In this document: positions 35,936-46,014 of the stretch, one piece after another | Layout of the letters: the number at the start of each line of letters is the position of its first letter | Position numbering within the stretch: the first letter of the stretch is position 1 | Source of the DNA: Aselliscus stoliczkanus | Lineage: Eukaryota > Chordata > Mammalia > Chiroptera > Hipposideridae | DNA length: 64,000 nucleotides | NCBI GenBank assembly: GCA_033961575.1 | Contig: CM066733.1 | Location: 139,736,421-139,800,420, forward strand | Direction: 5' to 3' | Program-made: the position numbers and the translations under genes | The notes under the pieces: generated by a model | Database searches by the model: none | Seen by the model: the letters and a program-made list of their open reading frames with translations, nothing else | Told to the model about the DNA's origin: nothing

Positions 35936-37439
35936 TGCAAGAAGTTCTACCTTTGTGCTAATTATTTTCATTATCATCATTATTATTTTCTTAATTGTGT
36001 CACAAAGGATTTTATTTATATCTATCTTCAACTTGCAGAATAAGTACTAGATATTTGAAGAATTCAGCAGCAATTTCAGCAAACCTTCTAGTATTTATTA
36101 ATATAAAAGCCACAGATCTGTATCTACACTTTCTTGACCTGAAAGAAGTAAGGAAGGGTAAATTCCCTAACCTTTATTCTTCTCTTAAATGCTTCCATGT
36201 AGGGCTTTATTCAGTCAACACCGAGGGTAAAACTGAATGAGTGTCTTGCTTTTTCATACATTGTGTTTTTCCCCATGTTTCAGCTGTTTATAGAGAAACT
36301 GCATGTATATACTCCTGCAGTATATACATTTTTATTTTTGGCTCTTATGATGCAATTGCCTGTATAGGAACAATATCTATGTGGAATCATGTCTCTCTAT
36401 ATTATATATACATACACATGCAAATGTCTTTATGAATCTATATCTGTACTACTCATATATCATGATATTTTCTCTTATGTCATGGGCTTTATACCAATGA
36501 CAGCAGTTCAATTTTCTTAAATTTTCACGGTTCTGTGGGAGTCAGGCAATTCAGAGTTTGGGTTAATGGTAGACCCAGGGCCTATCACTTCCTCCTGATG
36601 CTCCACATCGATCTTTGGAGAGGGCAGACAAAACCCCACTGAGCACTGTCATTATGGGCCCATGAACCTGCTGTGTGAACTGCAGGTGGAATGCTGGTTG
36701 CAGGTGCACTGACAGCTGTCCACCTCCTGGTGGTCTGTCTTCACTTTTCCGGCAACGCGATTCTCAGGCTTGGAAGGAAGGCCACATGGTATGCTCTATG
36801 GAAACATGGCCCTCTGTGGTCAAAATCATCCACTAAATGTGGTTTCCCCACTTACAAAGGAAATGGGGTAGCACTAGCTTGGGACCTCTTGGTCATCCAT
36901 CCCATTGACAGAAGTTCTTAAGTTCTTTGTTCTCTCTCTCTCTCTCTCTCTCTCTCTCCCATGGCCTACAGAGATTATCAGTCCAGGTATGAGGGGAGAA
37001 GGGCTAGAAAGAGAGCACAGTTCCCATAAGCCACTGAAGCTGGGGTGTGGAGCGGACTCATGATGGTGGCTGTTGTCTCTAACGGCCCTTTCTTTTCCTT
37101 ATGGCCTATGGAGAAGCTTAACTAAACATTTCCTCAGAGCTTAAAAACTCAGAAATTCTAGGTCTCCAAATGACTGTGGTTTTCAAAAACTTCCAGTTAA
37201 ATGAATTAATATTTGTGTAACACTTTGCCATTTGCAAAGTGCTTTCCACTTACGTTTTAACTAACGAAATCCTCAAACACTCCAATGTGGTTTCATTTTA
37301 AAGAAGGAAATCTGAGTTTCCATCAGCTCAACAGGATACAGTGCATGAAGCAGCTTTAAGGGTCTGCAGAATGATCAGTTCAAAGAAATCTCAATTTCCC
37401 TTGATATAACCAGACTCAAGTAGCACTTCATCTGTCATT
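35936..37439. other. Unassigned intergenic sequence
   Basis: No gene recognised; (TC)n at about 36931-36957. The 76- and 81-codon open frames here look like chance. Confidence 0.4.
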
Positions 37440-37620
37440 TTCTTAAGATACTTACTGCTGATTTTTCATATTCTTGTTTACGTTCCTTATCTCACTAGAT
37501 TTGAAATTTTGTAAGGTAAGTTCTCTATGGGATTTTTATTTGTATCATTCACAGTGCCAGGAGACCTGGCAGGCCCCAAATTGGTGTTTGTCGAATGAAT
37601 GAATGAAAGCGAATGAATAA
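37440..37620 (+). mobile_element. L2 LINE 3' end
   Basis: CTCACTAGATTTGAAATTTTG, CACAGTGCCAGGAGACCTGG and the GAATGAATGAATGAAAG terminal repeat typical of L2. Confidence 0.65.
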
Positions 37621-37956
37621 ATCATAACCATTTCAAGTCAGTCCTGTGGGTTTTATTTAGATTATATGAAGAAAAACTCTCAAGGAAGGAAGCTTAATAA
37701 AGACTATAAGAAACACTATCTTTCAGGGCCTCCTACCCTCCCAGAGCATTTAGTGGCTGGGGAAGCTTTCACTTTGTAATTAATAAAAGGCTAGTGAATT
37801 CTTTCTGAAAAATTCATTTAAGTCCCCTAGTGGTTTATCTTTACTAACTCATAAATTAATTCTCAAATAGTAAACCAGCAATAAGCCAGAGCTTGCTTAT
37901 CAATCGCCATATCCTCTTTGTTTATAGGAACTAGAAACCTTGGTTGCTGTTTTTTT

Positions 37957-38240
37957 TCTTTCCCCTCCCAAGTGTAATGATCAAGTAAAGGAATCTCAGA
38001 AACACAGGGGGCAATATGTAAATAAGAAACACGCATGTCTTCTCAGGTATTTTTTGACCAACCCCTCAGCCTTGAGACAGGCTCTATAATAGATATATGT
38101 ATGTTTTTGTCTTTCCCCTCCCAAGTGTAATGATCAAGTAAAAGAATCACAGAAACACAGGGGGAAAGATGTAAATAAGAAACTCATTTCTTCTCAGGTA
38201 TTTTTTGACCAACCCCTCAGCCTTGAGACAGGCTCTATAA

Positions 38241-38243
<3 letters not shown>
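37957..38243. repeat. Local tandem duplication, period 153 bp, two copies
   Basis: Copy 1 (37957-38092) and copy 2 (38110-38243) share CTCCCAAGTGTAATGATCAAG and CTCAGGTATTTTTTGACC through to CTTGAGACAGGCTCTATAATAG, with only a handful of differences. The spacer after copy 1 (TATATGTATG-rich) corresponds to the (TG)n after copy 2. It ends about 350 bp upstream of the CpG island. Confidence 0.93.

Positions 38244-38283
<40 letters not shown>
38244..38283. repeat. (TG)n microsatellite
   Basis: Forty bases of TG directly following the second copy of the 153-bp duplication. Confidence 0.95.
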
Positions 38284-38284
<1 letters not shown>

Positions 38285-38692
38285 TTGGAAAAATTGAAAA
38301 ATAAGGTCAGCGCAAACACTATTTTTAGGTGTGCATGAATATGAAACGAAATTTCAAGTTTGTCTTAATATTGAAATATTGACACTCAGAAAACTATATA
38401 AATACACCCTTGGAACTAGGACCAAAAATCAGCCACACCAGCGAACAGATGGGGGTGAGTGGAGGGGCACATGGAAATATATCTCTAAAGGAAAAAAACA
38501 AAAACATCACCCTAACTACCCGGTCTGCCTGGAGTTGGGGGCGTGTCTCATTGTGGGATCATCTGAATAAAGGGGATGGTGTTTGTTCGAGGCATCCACC
38601 CGTTCTAGCCCCGGACTCCCGGAGCCGCTAGGGCCGGCCGCGGGGGACAGGGAGGCAGCGCGGGGCGGGCGCTGATTGACGGGGCGCGCGGT

Positions 38693-38698
38693 CAGGTG
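38693..38698 (+). promoter_or_regulatory. E-box CAGGTG in promoter A
   Basis: A CANNTG match 94 bp upstream of the candidate N-box and inside the CpG island. CAGGTG is a common myogenic bHLH or ZEB/Snail target. Short motifs occur by chance, so confidence rests mainly on position. Confidence 0.4.
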
Positions 38699-38786
38699 AC
38701 CCGGAGCGCCACGTTACCGGAGCGCGGCCGGCGGGGGCGCTTGGGCCCGGCCGGGGCCGCACCGGGACCAGAGAGGGGCTCATCTC

Positions 38787-38792
38787 CCGGAA
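38787..38792 (-). promoter_or_regulatory. Candidate N-box (Ets/GABP site) of utrophin promoter A
   Basis: The + strand reads CCGGAA, so the minus strand reads the N-box hexamer TTCCGG. It lies 94 bp downstream of an E-box and just upstream of the dense GC-box cluster. The N-box is the documented neuregulin/GABP response element of this promoter; assigning it to this copy is inference from sequence and position. Confidence 0.6.
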
Positions 38793-38925
38793 CAAAGTTG
38801 GGGGGCGGGGGCAGGCGGAGCGGAGCGGCGCGGCCTCCACTTCCCCGAGAGCGCGGACCCCGGTTCCCAGGGGACCGGCAGCGCGCCGCCCGCCTGGGCC
38901 TCGGGGGCTGCGCTCCAACAAAGGG

Positions 38926-39011
38926 GCCGGCCGGCCGGGGGGCGGGGGCGGGGCCGGCCGGCCGGGGGGCGGGGCGGGGGCGGGGCCGGCGGGGCCGGCG
39001 GGGCGGGCGGC
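38926..39011 (+). repeat. GC-only imperfect tandem repeat (GGCCGGCC / GGGGCGGGG units)
   Basis: About 85 bp made only of G and C. Two longer units that each run from GGCCGGCCGGCC into a G-rich block are followed by shorter GGCCGGCG units. Many G runs of four to six lie on the + strand, giving several overlapping Sp1-type boxes and quadruplex potential immediately upstream of, or within, the utrophin leader. Confidence 0.8.
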
Positions 39012-39049
39012 TGGCGCACCCACTTGGGGAGTCGCCGTCGCCGTGCCTC

Positions 39050-39546
39050 GGAGGCGGGGTGCGGGCGGCCGCAGCCTGCCGCGGGCTTTCTCCCGCCGCG
39101 GGGCGAGGAGGAGCCTGCGGCTCCCGAAGCCGATTGGGGAATCACCGGGAGCGCTGCTCCCCCTTCTTTTGGGTCATTTCTGCAGACGGAAAACTAGTGT
39201 TTGGCAAACTTGGTGCCTGCGCGCCTGCTCCAGGTTTGCACTAGGACTGTTGTTGTTGTTGTTTTTTTTTTTTTGGCGGAACTACCGGGCAGGAAGATTG
39301 CACAAGTCAGAGGCGTTTTGAATCGGGTGTCAAAAAAAAAAAATCCTCTTTTCTTTGGGACCTTGTCTAGCTTTGCACATTTCGTGTTTAAAGGCCGTCG
39401 CACCCCAGCACGCACGCTCGCATAGCCCACCCCTGCACCCCTCCGCGGGCACCACGACCCAAACCCACCCAGACGGGAGCCCTTGGCCGCGGGGAACACG
39501 GCGGCGGCGCCTGGCAGGCGAGGCGGGCCCGCGGGTCACGGGAGCA
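39050..39546 (+). other. UTRN: UTRN exon 1A, untranslated first exon (5' end approximate, 3' end inferred)
   Basis: The 3' end is set by a consensus donor, CAG|GTAAGT, at 39546/39547. It is the best donor in the CpG island upstream of exon 2. The transcription start cannot be fixed from sequence, and 39050 is a placeholder with an uncertainty of a few hundred bases. No ATG occurs anywhere from 38761 to 39546, so whatever the start site, the leader is free of upstream ORFs through to the ATG in exon 2. The exon contains a (TTG)n/poly-T tract (about 39247-39274) and a poly-A run (about 39332-39343), giving U- and A-rich patches in an otherwise GC-rich leader. Published work describes IRES activity in the utrophin-A leader; that is background knowledge, not visible here. 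Confidence 0.65.
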
Positions 39547-42500
39547 GGTAAGTCCATGCATTATTGAAGCCCCGGGCCGGGGACTGTGAGCACAGTCCCG
39601 GGGAAACGGGGCGTGCGCGGCGCCGAGCATGGGCTTCCCTGCGGCTCCTGAGCCCAGGATCAGTGTCCCCAGCTCCTTCCCAAGAATGGGTCTCAGATGC
39701 AACCAACAACTTCTGCGTGCACTTTCCTCGGAGCTGAGTTCAGCTGCAACAGGCGCGCGCGAGGGCATGCCAGGAACTAGGAAAAAGGAGGAGGTTCTAG
39801 GAATCCGTACAGCTGAGAATGATCCAACGCCTCGGACGGATGCGGGGCTGCCCTGTGGCTCCCCGCGATCTTCCTCCCGGCCGCGGTGTGAGAGTCGCGC
39901 ATCTGTGCCTCGCGCAGGGAGAGGCGCTGGGCCCGTGATCTCCAACGGGGGACGTGGCTTCCCTGGAGGGCCTGTCACACACGCCCCGGCTTCGGAAGGC
40001 GGGGCCCTGGAGGTGTCCGCAAGGAAAGGGTGGCCGTGGTAGCCGGGCAGGGGAGCAGTTCCCAGCCATCCTCCTGGCAGGAAACGTGGTCGACCTCCGG
40101 GCCCCTGCTGTTCGGGAGGGTGGGGCTCCGGAAAGGGGGCGCGGGAGCCCAGTCGGTGCGCGGTCCAGTGCACTCGCTTCTTCTGGTTTTCCTGACTCTT
40201 GGCATCGCTTGCTGCAACTGGTAAGGGAACTCATGCCCCACATTTGGCCCCAGGTCCGAGGCTCTGATTGCCCAAAGGCACTTACAAAACTAATTTTAGG
40301 CTGTGCAACTTTTAGAAGGCACGCTGTTAAAAGAGACTTTTTCTTCCCCCAGGCTGCGGAAAGGGAGTTGTTCTAGGGAAGTCGAAAACGTGCCCGACCT
40401 TCAAGAGTCAGGGACCTGCAATTTGTTTTACACTGAGCTCGGGGTCTACCCTGGGTCTAAGGGCTCCGCTTTCTGGAATGTCCGGGGGAGAGCTTCCTCT
40501 TTCCCAGCCTTCAGGTCACCTGGGTCACCAGGGCTTCGCGGGTCCGTTCCCCGTGTCGCGCTTGGTAAAGTCGGTGCGGCGGTTGCCGCGGCAGGAGCGC
40601 ACGGAGTTCGGGGATCCGACTCCCCAGGTCCCGGCCGGCGCTCGCGGACTCGGACCTGCGGCAGGCACCGCATCCATTGCTTTGTAACTTACACAGGCCT
40701 CAGGAAGTGGGGTTGGCCGCTCCCGGCTGATTGCTGGTAGGCGTGAGGGACGCATCCCGCAGATACCACTGCGGACCTGGCGAGAGCTGGAGGAATGCGG
40801 AGCTCCTGGGCGCTTCAGCCTCCAGAGTTCCAGGCGGCGAGGGCCAAGGTGGACGTGGAGTCATTCCCTGCCCCCTCTCCCCATATTTGTGGGACCGATG
40901 AGACCGCTCTTTAACTCTCCTTTGGGTGTTTACCTACAATTTATGGCCCCAGTAAACAGTATTAATCATTGTAGCATTAACCTTCCCTGGGAGCTCGTCA
41001 GAGTGAATGGCAGTTCTTGGCACTGGGCGGTGTCTTTTACAGTGTTTCAAGCGGAGCAGCAAACTCTTGCATGCACCCTTTGGTTTTCCTTTCCACTCTC
41101 TAGCTAGGTTTTGGTTTCTAGTGTTAAAGAAATAGTTTTTGCCCAAGGACCAGCATTGCATTTCCATAACTGTATATTGTTGAACCTATTTGCATTCTTA
41201 CGTTGTTAATTCCCATTTTATTTTAAAGTTAAAAACTTGTGCTTTCCTTTTAAAAGGTCGTCTCCTGTCCTTTCATCCCAAGTTGGTTTGTTGCCACACA
41301 CTCATGGCTTCAGGTCCACATGCCAGCCAGAAATGATCTGAAGAAAATGGTGGTGAAGGTAGAGCTGAGTATATTGGTTTCAGTGAGAAAGATCTGGCGA
41401 AGCTTTGGCACAGAAACCTAGAGTAGTGGTAACAATAAGTTACAATTGTAAAGGGCTTGAAGCTACTAAAGCAACGTCCCATTCATTTATTTGCAGTTTC
41501 TCACCTTGCTGTGGGTGGAAGATGGACTTCCCTGCGTTTCTTAGATGTAAATGTGGAGGAATACCCCGAACACATTGTTAGTGACTAAACTTTGATTCTA
41601 TCTCCTGACAACCAATTATAAATTGCTGCTGCATTTGGCAATTTAGAAGGAGGTATCTTTTTTTTTTTGGCCATATGTTACTCTACTTGGAGTCCCCTGC
41701 CATTCATGTAACAAGTGGCAGTCAGTGGCCACGGTTTAAATGGCCCTCTCTGATTCTCTATGCTTCCCATTCTTTCCTTGTCCTCTGACCCCTCTTTCTG
41801 CTGTATCATTGTAGTATGTAAGGGATTTTGATTATCAAGAAGGGAAAATTTGAGAAATTATCTGAAGGAGAGTGGCAAAATAAAATATAATGAAGAAATA
41901 TTAATGTGTAAATGGAATAAAGTCCTGTATAAACACTTTACTTTTCTCTTTTATGGAGTGGGAAAAGTCTTTGGGAAGCTTTGGAGTGAAGACCTCTGGC
42001 TAAGACCAGTTATGAAGGAGAGCATTAAAAATCTCTCTCAAAGGGAATAGTTGCGTTCCAGCAAAGAGAATTTTATTGGGCAAACCTGATTTTCCATCAT
42101 AAAATTTTATATGCATTCTTCTGAACAAAGTTTTTGGTTTTTGAATATAATAAAATACAATTAAGAATTCAGTAAATCTTTTACAGGTATGTACCCCCAA
42201 AAGAGAACCTAATCACATAATAATCCCTAAAGTCTTAACAGTAGTAGAGCAATATAAACAATGAAAAAGTTTTTTATACTCATAGCATTTGGCAGACTGA
42301 TAATCCACTCCATATATTCCTCCCTACTGGAGAGGAACTTATTCCTAAAGTTTTAGAAATCTGCCATAGTTTTCATCTGCCTCAAACTGTTTAACACTTA
42401 AAACCTTTTTCTAAGGTAATTTTGACCTTTTTATTATTAGAACACACACTTTTTCCAACTGGTTAGGAAATTAATATAATAATAATTATGTATTACATGT

Positions 42501-43069
42501 ATTTGTATTATTGTAAAATAACATCATATGGTGTTTCCTTGAATATTAGGCATCATAAAACATAAAACCCTGAATATTACATAAATATACAAAATGAAAT
42601 ATAATAATACCATATGCCGTGTCCTTGAATTAAAGAATTGACTTGTCTGATTCTACCTAGCAGTAAACTCTGGTTCTGATATATGTTGTAATATGTGAAT
42701 TAATGTCCATTATTCACAGATTACTATTTATATGTGTTGACTGTTATATTCCCAATTAAGGGATTAATTTATTTAATTGGCATTTGGGGTCTGCATAAGG
42801 GGCACTTTGGACAGAGTCAAGTCCCTGAACTTAAAATTGAATTCTGATTCTGTCTGAGCTTTTGGGGCAGTGTTTTCAGCAAGTATTAGGGCAATGCAGT
42901 ACTCTGACATTCTTAAAAAAAAGGTAGTATTGCGGCATAGAATTCTTTAAATTCTGAAGATGCTCTAATTAACTACTAGAGATTAAAATTATTTTATTGA
43001 GAGATATCTATACTCAGCAGAATTCATGTGACGTACCTTCTAGAATAAAATGTGTCAATGGTATAACAT

Positions 43070-43440
43070 AACTCTCCAGATTTATACCATTCCGGAGATC
43101 AGACCTGTCTGTCCATCTGCCTTTTTGTTATTTCCACTTATATATCTCAGGCACCTCAAATTCAGCAAATCCAGACTATATTCATTAGAATCCTCTGGTG
43201 GCTTATCCTCCAGTACCCCCAGCTCAGTGAATGACTCACCGCCTACTCAATTGCCTACGCGAAAACTGGGCAGTCATTTTGTACCTTAGTATCCTGAACC
43301 TCTCATATCTGATCAGTTCCCAAATCCTATTGACCTTCTTTATTTAATATCGAAATATCCCACATATCCACCCATTTCTTTCCATATACCCTTGTTTAGG
43401 CCACAATCATTTCCTGCCTGTAATATTACACTAGGAAGAA
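43070..43440 (+). mobile_element. L2 ORF2 remnant (C-terminal part)
   Basis: Translation pieces and phrases (CTGTCTGTCCATCTGCC, TCAGGCACCTCAAATTCAGC, GGCAGTCATTTTGTACC) match the L2 ORF2 region downstream of the RT catalytic core. Stop-ridden. Probably the same insertion as the L2 3' end at 43876. Confidence 0.65.
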
Positions 43441-43497
43441 TAGAAGACTAAACACCGATCAGCTCTTTAACTACATTCCCTACTTAGCGTTTTCCAA

Positions 43498-43584
43498 AGT
43501 TCCCTCTCTTTCTCCCTCTCTCCCTCTCTCCCTCTCTCCCTCTCTCCTTCTCTCCTTCTCTCTCTCCCTCTCTCCCCTCCCCCC
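43498..43584. repeat. (TCTCCC)n-type pyrimidine tract
   Basis: About 85 bp of C/T only, built from CTCTCC and CTCTTT variants. Confidence 0.92.
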
Positions 43585-43875
43585 ATACATATGTACATAA
43601 AAAGATATAGATAGGCAGATAGACATGCACAGATGAGAGGTATATGCTGTCCTGCTTGAACTTAAGTTGAAGATATTATCACAATTCATTGCTAAATATT
43701 TCATCGTGTGTCTCCTGCAATCAGACATTTCCTTGCATAATGACAAAACCACTAAAGAAGTTTAATACTGATAGAATAATATTGTCTAATATACAGCCCA
43801 AATTCAGGTTTTTCAAATTATCCCAAAATATCTATTGTTAAAAATTCTGAATTCAATCAAGGATTACCTAATTAA

Positions 43876-44168
43876 ATTCTTCTCATCCTTGAAGGCTTGA
43901 CTCAAATGTCATTTCTTCAAGAAAGCCTTCACTAATTGCCCAGAGCAGGTCAGATTCCTGTACTCTATGGTGGTATTTCCCTATGCTTCTCCTTTGTATG
44001 GTTGTAGCATATCAGAAATAATTTATTATGTAACTAACTGCTTCATGTCTATACATTTCATAATGGCAAAGGACCTGTGGGCTGTTTTTGATAGTCATAT
44101 CCCTGTTGCTCAGATCAGTGCCTTATAGATGGTAGGCACAGAATAACTCTTTGTTGAATGAATGGTTA
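43876..44168 (+). mobile_element. L2 LINE 3' end immediately upstream of UTRN exon 2
   Basis: CATCCTTGAAGGCTTGACTC, TGTCATTTCTTCAAGAAAGCC, GCATATCAGAAATAATTTATT, GCCTTATAGATGGTAGGCAC, CTTTGTTGAATGAATGG: a nearly complete L2 tail ending 81 bp before the exon. Confidence 0.88.
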
Positions 44169-44249
44169 ATATATATAATTATATATGACTATATTAAATA
44201 ATATATGTATAATACTTTTTCAAGTCAGTATTTTCTCTTTTTTCTTTAG

Positions 44250-44421
44250 GTATTGGTGTCAAGCTGGAGCATTATAGAAAACTGAAAGTCTTAAAAAAGA
44301 GGATTTAGGAAAGTCTTTGGATTATATCAAAACCCAGCAAAGATGGCCAAGTATGGGGAGCATGAAGCCAGGTCTGATGATGGGCAGAACGAATTCAGTG
44401 ACATCATTAAGTCCAGATCTG
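44250..44421 (+). other. UTRN: UTRN exon 2 (2A): 93 nt of 5'UTR plus first coding segment
   Basis: The acceptor is a pyrimidine-rich tract at 44231-44247 followed by AG at 44248-44249. The donor is G|GTATGT at 44421/44422. The 93 untranslated bases contain no ATG, and an in-frame stop lies at 44292. The exon boundaries fit the phase-1 junction expected for utrophin after ...KSRS. The 5' boundary is inferred from the splice consensus, because no transcript was available. Confidence 0.88.
44343..44421 (+). CDS. UTRN: Utrophin (A isoform), first coding segment in exon 2; N-terminal 26 codons, partial gene
   Basis: Utrophin is the large autosomal dystrophin paralogue that links cortical F-actin to the dystroglycan complex at neuromuscular junctions and elsewhere. 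Seen: ATG at 44343, 26 codons plus one base, then a GT donor (phase 1). The peptide begins [18 protein letters not shown] and continues SDIIKSRS, which I recognise as the utrophin-A N-terminus, the short lead before the first calponin-homology domain. The start is supported by A at -3 and G at +4 and by an in-frame TAA at 44292-44294 within the same exon. The remaining exons lie beyond the window. The only visible differences from the human protein as I remember it are around residues 10-13. The reading frame is intact, so nothing suggests a pseudogene. The B isoform uses a different first exon and would not contain this segment. Confidence 0.95.
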
Positions 44422-45060
44422 GTATGTAATGGAACCTTAAAATGACAGCTTTTTACACATAAACTTTCTTAGAAGACAGAGGTTTTGTTGTTGTTGTTGT
44501 TTGGCCTTGTTTTCCACTGTTCTTGTGAGACAAGCTTCTTTTGAGAAACCTAATTCTGACAAATGAGCATCATATAGTACAAGGTAATATACTGTCTCTG
44601 AGTACCCCTCTTAATTTCTCCACCCCATGTCCTCGCATCGTGTGCGGACTGGGATGGCCTGGTATTCGAATGCTGTTCGTTTGCAACACTCTACGCTTTC
44701 AACACAGAAATACAGCTGGGCATTTTTTTTTCTTCTTTTTTTCTTTTCAGCTTATTTTATGAAGTTGAAAGGATTGTATGCTTCAAGTAGGAAGTACCAT
44801 GGTTTCTGGCAGGATGGATCTGGCAAGATCCATCCTGAGTTTTGCTTCATTACCTCATCCCTGTTGGTGGCCAGAGCTAGGCCAATAGGTGTCCCAGCTG
44901 TGCTTCTATTTTTGAAACTTCCTATGAACCCCTCAAGGAACAGGTTTCACCTAGGTAATCTAATAAACTAGACTAAGACAGATTAACGATTTTTGTATGG
45001 ACATTTAAATTAGGGACCTAAGGATACCCTTCCCAGTCTTTTCTGATCGCTTTTCTATAA

Positions 45061-45200
45061 CTGAGTGCTTTTCTACTCTGATGGTTCAAATAAATCAACT
45101 GGGGAGCTTTTTAAAAAAAATGCTGATGCACTGGCCCCTCTCCAGACACATTGAATAAAAATTTGTGTATTTTTGAAAAGCTTCAAATACGATTCTGAGA
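45061..45200. mobile_element. hAT-Charlie MITE remnant (MER5/MER20-like)
   Basis: AATCAACTGGGGAGCTTTTTAA, ATGCTGATGCACTGGCCCC and the GAAAAGCTTCAAATACGATTC block follow the MER20/MER5 order. Confidence 0.55.
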
Positions 45201-46014
45201 CAGGCTCTAAGGGGAGATATTTTTGAGCAGGCAGGGCCTTTCTGAGTTCTGAAAATTTCATAGAACTCCACCCTGGGTGTGAGCACTATACTTAAGTAAC
45301 TTTGAGAGTTACTTTGAGGTATAAAATTACAACCAGTGTCACTTTTGAAAACAAAAAAAAAGGAACCTACAGCCTGTTTTGCTCTGTGAGCCATCTTTAT
45401 ATTATGTCAGGAGCTTATTTTTTTATTATTTGTAACTGCAGAAATATGCACCAAAAATAAGTGCTAAATTAAGAGAGATACACATGTAAGATATGCATTT
45501 CTGTCCATGAGATTGGTATTGGTTGATTGGTAATGATTTTGGTTATTACTGTCTTGATTCTAAATATGTAGCTACTATTGTGTAGCTTGAAGGATCTTTT
45601 TTTTTGGGGGGGGGCACGGGTTACAGCTTAATATCCCATTTTAAAGACTGGCCTGAGGATGTTTTATTCTGCTGAAATTCTTTTTGTTTTAAATGCTTTA
45701 GTGATATAAAGTACTATGTAGATATAAGGGATTATTAATAGCTTCTTAAGAGTATAGAATGTATATCCAGAACTACGTAACTGTTACACAGAGGAAAATG
45801 AAAGCAAGACAATCCAGCATATCCATGCTTGTCATGTTCTATAAATTCTTAAATGGTTTTCTGAATCAACCTCAATTACAGTATGGCCTTTGATATTTAG
45901 AGCTATCACTTTAACCATGTCCATAAAAAAAGTAATTATATAAGTTTAAAAATACTGGGTATGTATGATGCGTGCTCATAACTTCCAAATGATTCTTTAA
46001 ATTAAAATGACCAT

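Larger units (their letters stand above)
38630..39150 (+). promoter_or_regulatory. UTRN: Utrophin promoter A, TATA-less GC-box promoter
   Basis: Seen: no TATA box, many GGGCGG-type GC boxes (especially 38936-39010), an E-box CAGGTG at 38693-38698, a CCGGAA (TTCCGG on the minus strand) at 38787-38792, and an inverted CCAAT core (ATTGG) at 39133-39137. Known: utrophin promoter A is a CpG-island promoter whose N-box, TTCCGG, binds GABP (Ets family) and drives synaptic expression, with a nearby E-box. Inferred: these are the orthologous sites. Exact limits are not defined. Confidence 0.75.
38600..40850. promoter_or_regulatory. CpG island covering UTRN promoter A, exon 1A and the start of intron 1
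   Basis: An abrupt change from AT-rich flanks to very GC-rich, CpG-dense sequence begins near 38.6 kb and fades by about 40.85 kb. The densest part is 38.62-39.15 kb; a second CpG-rich lobe runs about 39.4-40.7 kb. Several long open frames on both strands here reflect few stop codons in GC-rich DNA, not genes. Confidence 0.93.
39547..44249 (+). other. UTRN: UTRN intron 1
   Basis: Runs from the GTAAGT donor to the TTTCTTTAG acceptor. The first 1.3 kb is still CpG island. From 40.85 to 43.07 kb I see AT-rich sequence with no young repeat, apart from an imperfect local duplication of about 30 bp (near 42519-42549 and 42600-42632). L2 remnants and a (TCTCCC)n tract fill most of the last kilobase. 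No alternative coding exon is evident. Confidence 0.7.

Noticed and set aside
1..38600. An upstream neighbour gene such as STX11
   Set aside because: No coding exon or CpG island was found in this interval; the human gene order suggests it lies further upstream.
38628..40376. Long open frames on both strands (up to 261 codons at 39388-40173 minus, 182 codons at 38696-39244 plus)
   Set aside because: They lie in the CpG island, where stops are rare, overlap each other in several frames, are proline/arginine/glycine-rich without domains, and coincide with a promoter and untranslated exon.
43480..43752. Arginine/glutamate-rich minus-strand frame
   Set aside because: Translation of the (TCTCCC)n tract.
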